Origin: Pleurotus djamor
Lineage: Eukaryota; Basidiomycota; Agaricomycetes; Agaricales; Pleurotaceae
Assembly (NCBI GenBank): GCA_029747585.1
Contig: JAPEVF010000940.1
Span: forward strand, 1-17,231
DNA length: 17,231 bases
Direction: 5' to 3'
The notes beneath the pieces were generated by a model. That model made no database searches. It saw only the letters and a list, made by a program, of their open reading frames with translations, and had not been told where the DNA came from. The position numbers were made by a program, and so were the translations under genes. This document shows positions 14,685 to 17,231 of the stretch, one piece after another; position 1 is the first letter of the stretch; each line of letters opens with the position of its first letter.

Positions 14685-16522
14685 CTCGACCGCGCCACCA
14701 CCACCTCCCCTTTGAAGGAATGGCCTGATAATCTTCGCGATAGCCTATCCCTTGCCTTGTGAGTTTATCCCATGCTCGAACCTCGTTTATTTTTCTCATG
14801 AACGATCTTTTTTCTAGTCCTATTCCTCGACGTCAATGCCCCCACTCCGCATAGCTGCCGGTCAATGTCACCAACATCCATGTTTGGGTTCGTGATGCCG
14901 ATTAAGTTTACAAGTAAGTTCTATTTATCATCCCTTCTCATATCGATGTTCTAATCGTGTTCTTCCTTTCTCGTTTCTAGTCGTTTTGTCGTGGCTCTGC
15001 GGTTCCAGTCTGCGATGGGTGCCCTTGTCGACCGCGCCACCACGTCCGTTCCTCCCACCACCCTTGTTCGAGAACCAACCCGTCACATTCATGTTATGAA
15101 ATTGTAAGTCGTCTTCGAGACTACATCTACCCTCTTGACTGACATGCAACTATTTATAGCTTATCCTCCATTGTTCTGGGGTGCTTCGCGTTGTCAATCA
15201 TCATCCATGACTCTACGATCCGCTTTTCAAGTGTCCCTGCCCATCCCTTCGCGACTGCGCAACCGACGTGATCATCAACCTCCGCTTTTCTTGTAAGTCA
15301 CATTCATGTTCTCGTCTTTGATCCTTGTACTCACGCACCATTTTTGTATAGTTCTGGTCTTGGGGCTATGTCTAAACATAGCGCGGGGCATAATCTGTCT
15401 GATAACCTTTGTGGTAAGTGTGGTGCATGTTCATANTTTATGGTCCCTTTTCTTACATCTTGTTCCTAGTTTGATTCTTGTTGCTGCGGGATAGGCTCCT
15501 CGCCCCCTTGACCATGTCGCTTCAAGTGTCGGTTGTCATTACATCTTTCCACGGCTAGCCGCCCTGTTTCCCCTGCCTACTCGACCGCGTCACCGACCAC
15601 CTGCGTGTCCATCTGCGCACGAGGCCATCATTCATGGATTCACGGCGAGCTGCCTTCGTCCCCCTCGCGTCTCCACGCCCCCAACTTCATGGCTAGCCTC
15701 TAAGCGCTATTCGTCATGCCCCTTCTCAACCGCGCCACCAACCACCTGCTCATCAGCAGGCGTACGATGATGCCTTTCACAACCAGTCGCTGCCCTTCAA
15801 TTTCCCTACAAACCCCGCCGGTCTCCATCAAGCCCCGTTGTACTACACATGATTGGTTGCTCGGGGTCGATGTGACCTTTATTCGCCATTGAACACATTT
15901 TCTACACATTGTCTGCTCCCCTCTCCGACGACTACGCCCTCACCATCTCCGCCCTCGACCGCGTCACCAACCACTTCCTCATCAACGAGCGTACGCCAAC
16001 GTCTTTCACGACTAGCTGCCTCGCCGTTACTTCGAAGGGATCAACTCGTCCAAGCACCTCCATCACAGCTATCCTCCTTCTTCCTTCACCATTAAACACC
16101 TTCCCCTCTGTGTCGACTATCCTCCCTCTTCCCAACTATCCACCTTCTCTCTTCTCGAACGCGCCACCAACCACTCGATCTCTTTCCCCATCAAGTTCAT
16201 TACCTATACTTGATGCCGTTCGGGTTATCAATGTTGTGTTATCATTCTTGGCTGCTCGCGGTGGAGGTTACCTTGGTTCATCCCCAACCACTGCCTTGTC
16301 CGTCTCTCGGCGCTCTTCACGATCATCCGCCTTCCGTTTCCCTTCTTGACCGACACTTCCTTTTCTGGCGATCGTTCTTCAACCATAGTCATCACTCCCA
16401 GCGACAAGCCACCTCCTTCATGAATCCATTAACCCTGCCCTTTTGCGGCATCAGCTCCGTTCAAGCACCTCCATCACAGCCAGCCAGCTTCCTTCCCTTC
16501 TTGACCGCGCCACCAACCACCT
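14685..16522 (+). repeat. Dispersed exon motif array (copy 2)
   Basis: The same series of motif copies is present in copy 2, beginning at 14685 and ending at 16500-16522, including those near 15580, 15725, 15954 and 16154. Individual copies differ by point changes (for example GACCGCGTCACCGACC at about 15583), while their number and order are retained. Confidence 0.6.
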
Positions 16523-16960
16523 CAGAGCTGTCTGTTCCACGCTACCACTGTTCCTCTGTCGGATCATCGGCATCACGGTGGTCTTTTCTACTTCGCTCCC
16601 CACCTCTTCCGAGCATCCCAGAACTCTCCAATGGTTCGACGGCCCACGCGCAAGTCTCCTCAATCATCTCCCTTTCTTGCTCCTGACGCTCCTGGAACCC
16701 CTTGGTACGTACATCCATCGACTTGTTCTTGTGCCACGAAACTGACCATGACACTTAGGCTCATTTAGCGATTACGCGTCCTTGTCCTTGACTTGTACTG
16801 TAGCCCTAGTATACTCGCAATCCTGTACCCGTAGATAGCCAATACACACCAGCGAAACTAGGGGTGACCCCCTTTTTTCGGCTGGCTACAGCCTACCTTC
16901 GGGAGGGGAAACCCTGTCAGTCTGAGGTGTTGTGGTCATAGCACTTGGATTCCTTTTTAA
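16443..16960 (+). pseudogene. Copy-2 counterpart of the last open frame, frameshifted after the intron
   Basis: The part before the intron (16443-16704) is intact, and the intron 16705-16758 is identical. The downstream exon gains one C near 16823, which brings a TAG into frame at once, and loses two C near 16870. If copy 1 encodes a protein here, copy 2 does not, unless these single-base differences are sequencing errors at C runs. Confidence 0.3.
16861..16915 (+). other. Chain of compact hairpins (copy 2)
   Basis: All four stems of 6172-6228 are retained: GGGG/CCCC at 16861-16871, GGCTG/CAGCC at 16880-16893, CC-TTCG-GG at 16896-16903, and AGGG-GAAA-CCCT at 16904-16915. The linker lost two C. 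The surrounding sequence is otherwise identical, so retention is not independent proof of function. Confidence 0.4.
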
Positions 16961-17043
16961 CCGTTTAACCATTTAGCGTTGACTCTCCGATTTACCACGC
17001 ACACACACAAGCTCAATTTCCATCCAAGACACGCAGTCATTCC

Positions 17044-17231
17044 CTATCTATCATACAAGTACGCAGGTCCTCGCCGATCTAGCCTAGGCACTATTTCCAC
17101 CCTCTCAACCTCGGACCTGAAAAGAGCAAAGTCGTCCTCGTCGAAAACGTGNCCCTTCTTTGGCACCTTGACCACCTCTATCCCAGCTCCTATGACCTTC
17201 CTAGCCGCCAGTAGCTTCATCAACTTTTTCA
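17044..17231 (-). CDS. F-box protein gene, second copy, 3' end only
   Basis: The last 62 codons of the copy-2 gene, cut by the window end. The sequence is identical to the 3' end of the gene at 6357-8015 except for an N at 17152 where copy 1 has C. Stop TAG is at 17044-17046. Whether this copy is complete cannot be seen. Near-identity of this block suggests very recent duplication or conversion, or an assembly duplicate. Confidence 0.85.
   Translation of the reverse strand, partial: KKLMKLLAARKVIGAGIEVVKVPKKXHVFDEDDFALFRSEVERVEIVPRLDRRGPAYLYDR

Larger units (their letters stand above)
13533..16960 (+). other. Multi-intron spliced locus, copy 2
   Basis: All twelve introns are retained: 13693-13749, 13842-13898, 13964-14023, 14180-14238, 14372-14431, 14583-14639, 14759-14817, 14914-14980, 15104-15159, 15293-15351, 15414-15469 and 16705-16758. 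In the diverged part (introns 7-11) intron interiors differ, and acceptors change TTTCAG to TTATAG and TCTAG to TATAG without losing AG. The exons between them change length: 105 to 96, 139 to 123, and 151 to 133 bases. Splice signals are therefore kept while reading frames are not. Ns at 14377 and 15436 fall inside introns. Confidence 0.6.
10449..17231. repeat. Segmental duplication, copy 2 (truncated by window end)
   Basis: Direct repeat of bases 1-6543 in the same orientation. Differences are clustered. Bases corresponding to 2750-3957 are identical apart from one inserted N, and the last 350 bases differ only by an N. The parts matching 1480-2450 and 4040-5330 carry many substitutions and indels. 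Copy-2-specific additions include a 55-base local tandem duplication (11103-11213), 6 bases near 11410, about 57 bases near 12345 and 140 bases at 12555-12694. The mosaic fits uneven gene conversion or selection, but false joining of two haplotypes in an assembly would look similar. Confidence 0.95.

Noticed and set aside
1..17231. Long direct repeats as LTRs of a retrotransposon
   Set aside because: Repeats exceed 6 kb, contain ordinary genes and introns, and no gag, reverse transcriptase, integrase, primer-binding site or polypurine tract is seen between or within them.

Overview
The window looks like nuclear DNA of a filamentous fungus, most probably a basidiomycete of the Agaricomycetes. 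The evidence is a 552-residue intronless F-box protein of the kind expanded in mushroom-forming fungi, and dozens of short GT...AG introns (about 50 to 80 bases) with CTGAC/CTAAC-like branch points and pyrimidine-rich 3' ends. There are no bacterial features, rRNA, recognisable transposase or reverse transcriptase, or CRISPR array. The organism is inferred from gene style, not from a species marker.

The dominant structure is a long direct duplication. Bases 1-6543 recur at 10449-17231 in the same orientation, so the window holds one full period (1-10448) and about two thirds of a second. The offset between copies is 10448 at the start, rises stepwise to 10726 through insertions in copy 2, and ends at 10687. 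Divergence is mosaic. Some blocks are base-identical for several hundred to over 1000 bases (about 2750-3957, 5346-5714, 6191-6543), while others carry many substitutions and indels (about 1480-2450 and 4040-5330). No outer junction is visible, so a tandem array, two copies only, or two haplotypes joined by the assembler are all possible. Five single N bases sit in the sequence, four of them in the duplicated part where copy lengths disagree.

Layout of copy 1: (a) 1-700, a candidate small four-exon plus-strand gene. (b) 900-2500, remnants: an F-box-like fragment and several short frames, often intact in one copy and broken in the other. (c) 2535-2830, a candidate two-exon 71-residue protein, with a TATA-like box inside an inverted repeat. 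(d) 2808-6273, a ladder of twelve canonical plus-strand introns separating exons of about 60-160 bases and a long last exon. No single frame runs through the ladder, but its splice sites are kept in copy 2 while exon lengths drift. A short sequence motif (Leu-Asp-Arg-Ala-Thr-like when translated) recurs in the later exons. (e) 6172-6228, a chain of compact hairpins. (f) 6357-8015, the minus-strand F-box gene, with a CG-rich palindromic promoter. (g) 8280-9695, poorly resolved, with minus-strand intron-like signals. (h) 9696-10386, a candidate three-exon minus-strand gene of unknown function. Copy 2 repeats (a) to (e) and ends inside the last 62 codons of its own F-box gene.

Only the duplication and the F-box gene are secure. 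The small spliced models were worked out by hand from splice signals and frames and are hypotheses. F-box proteins are normally substrate adaptors of SCF ubiquitin ligases. Nothing in the sequence shows that the other loci act with it beyond being carried on the same duplicated unit.
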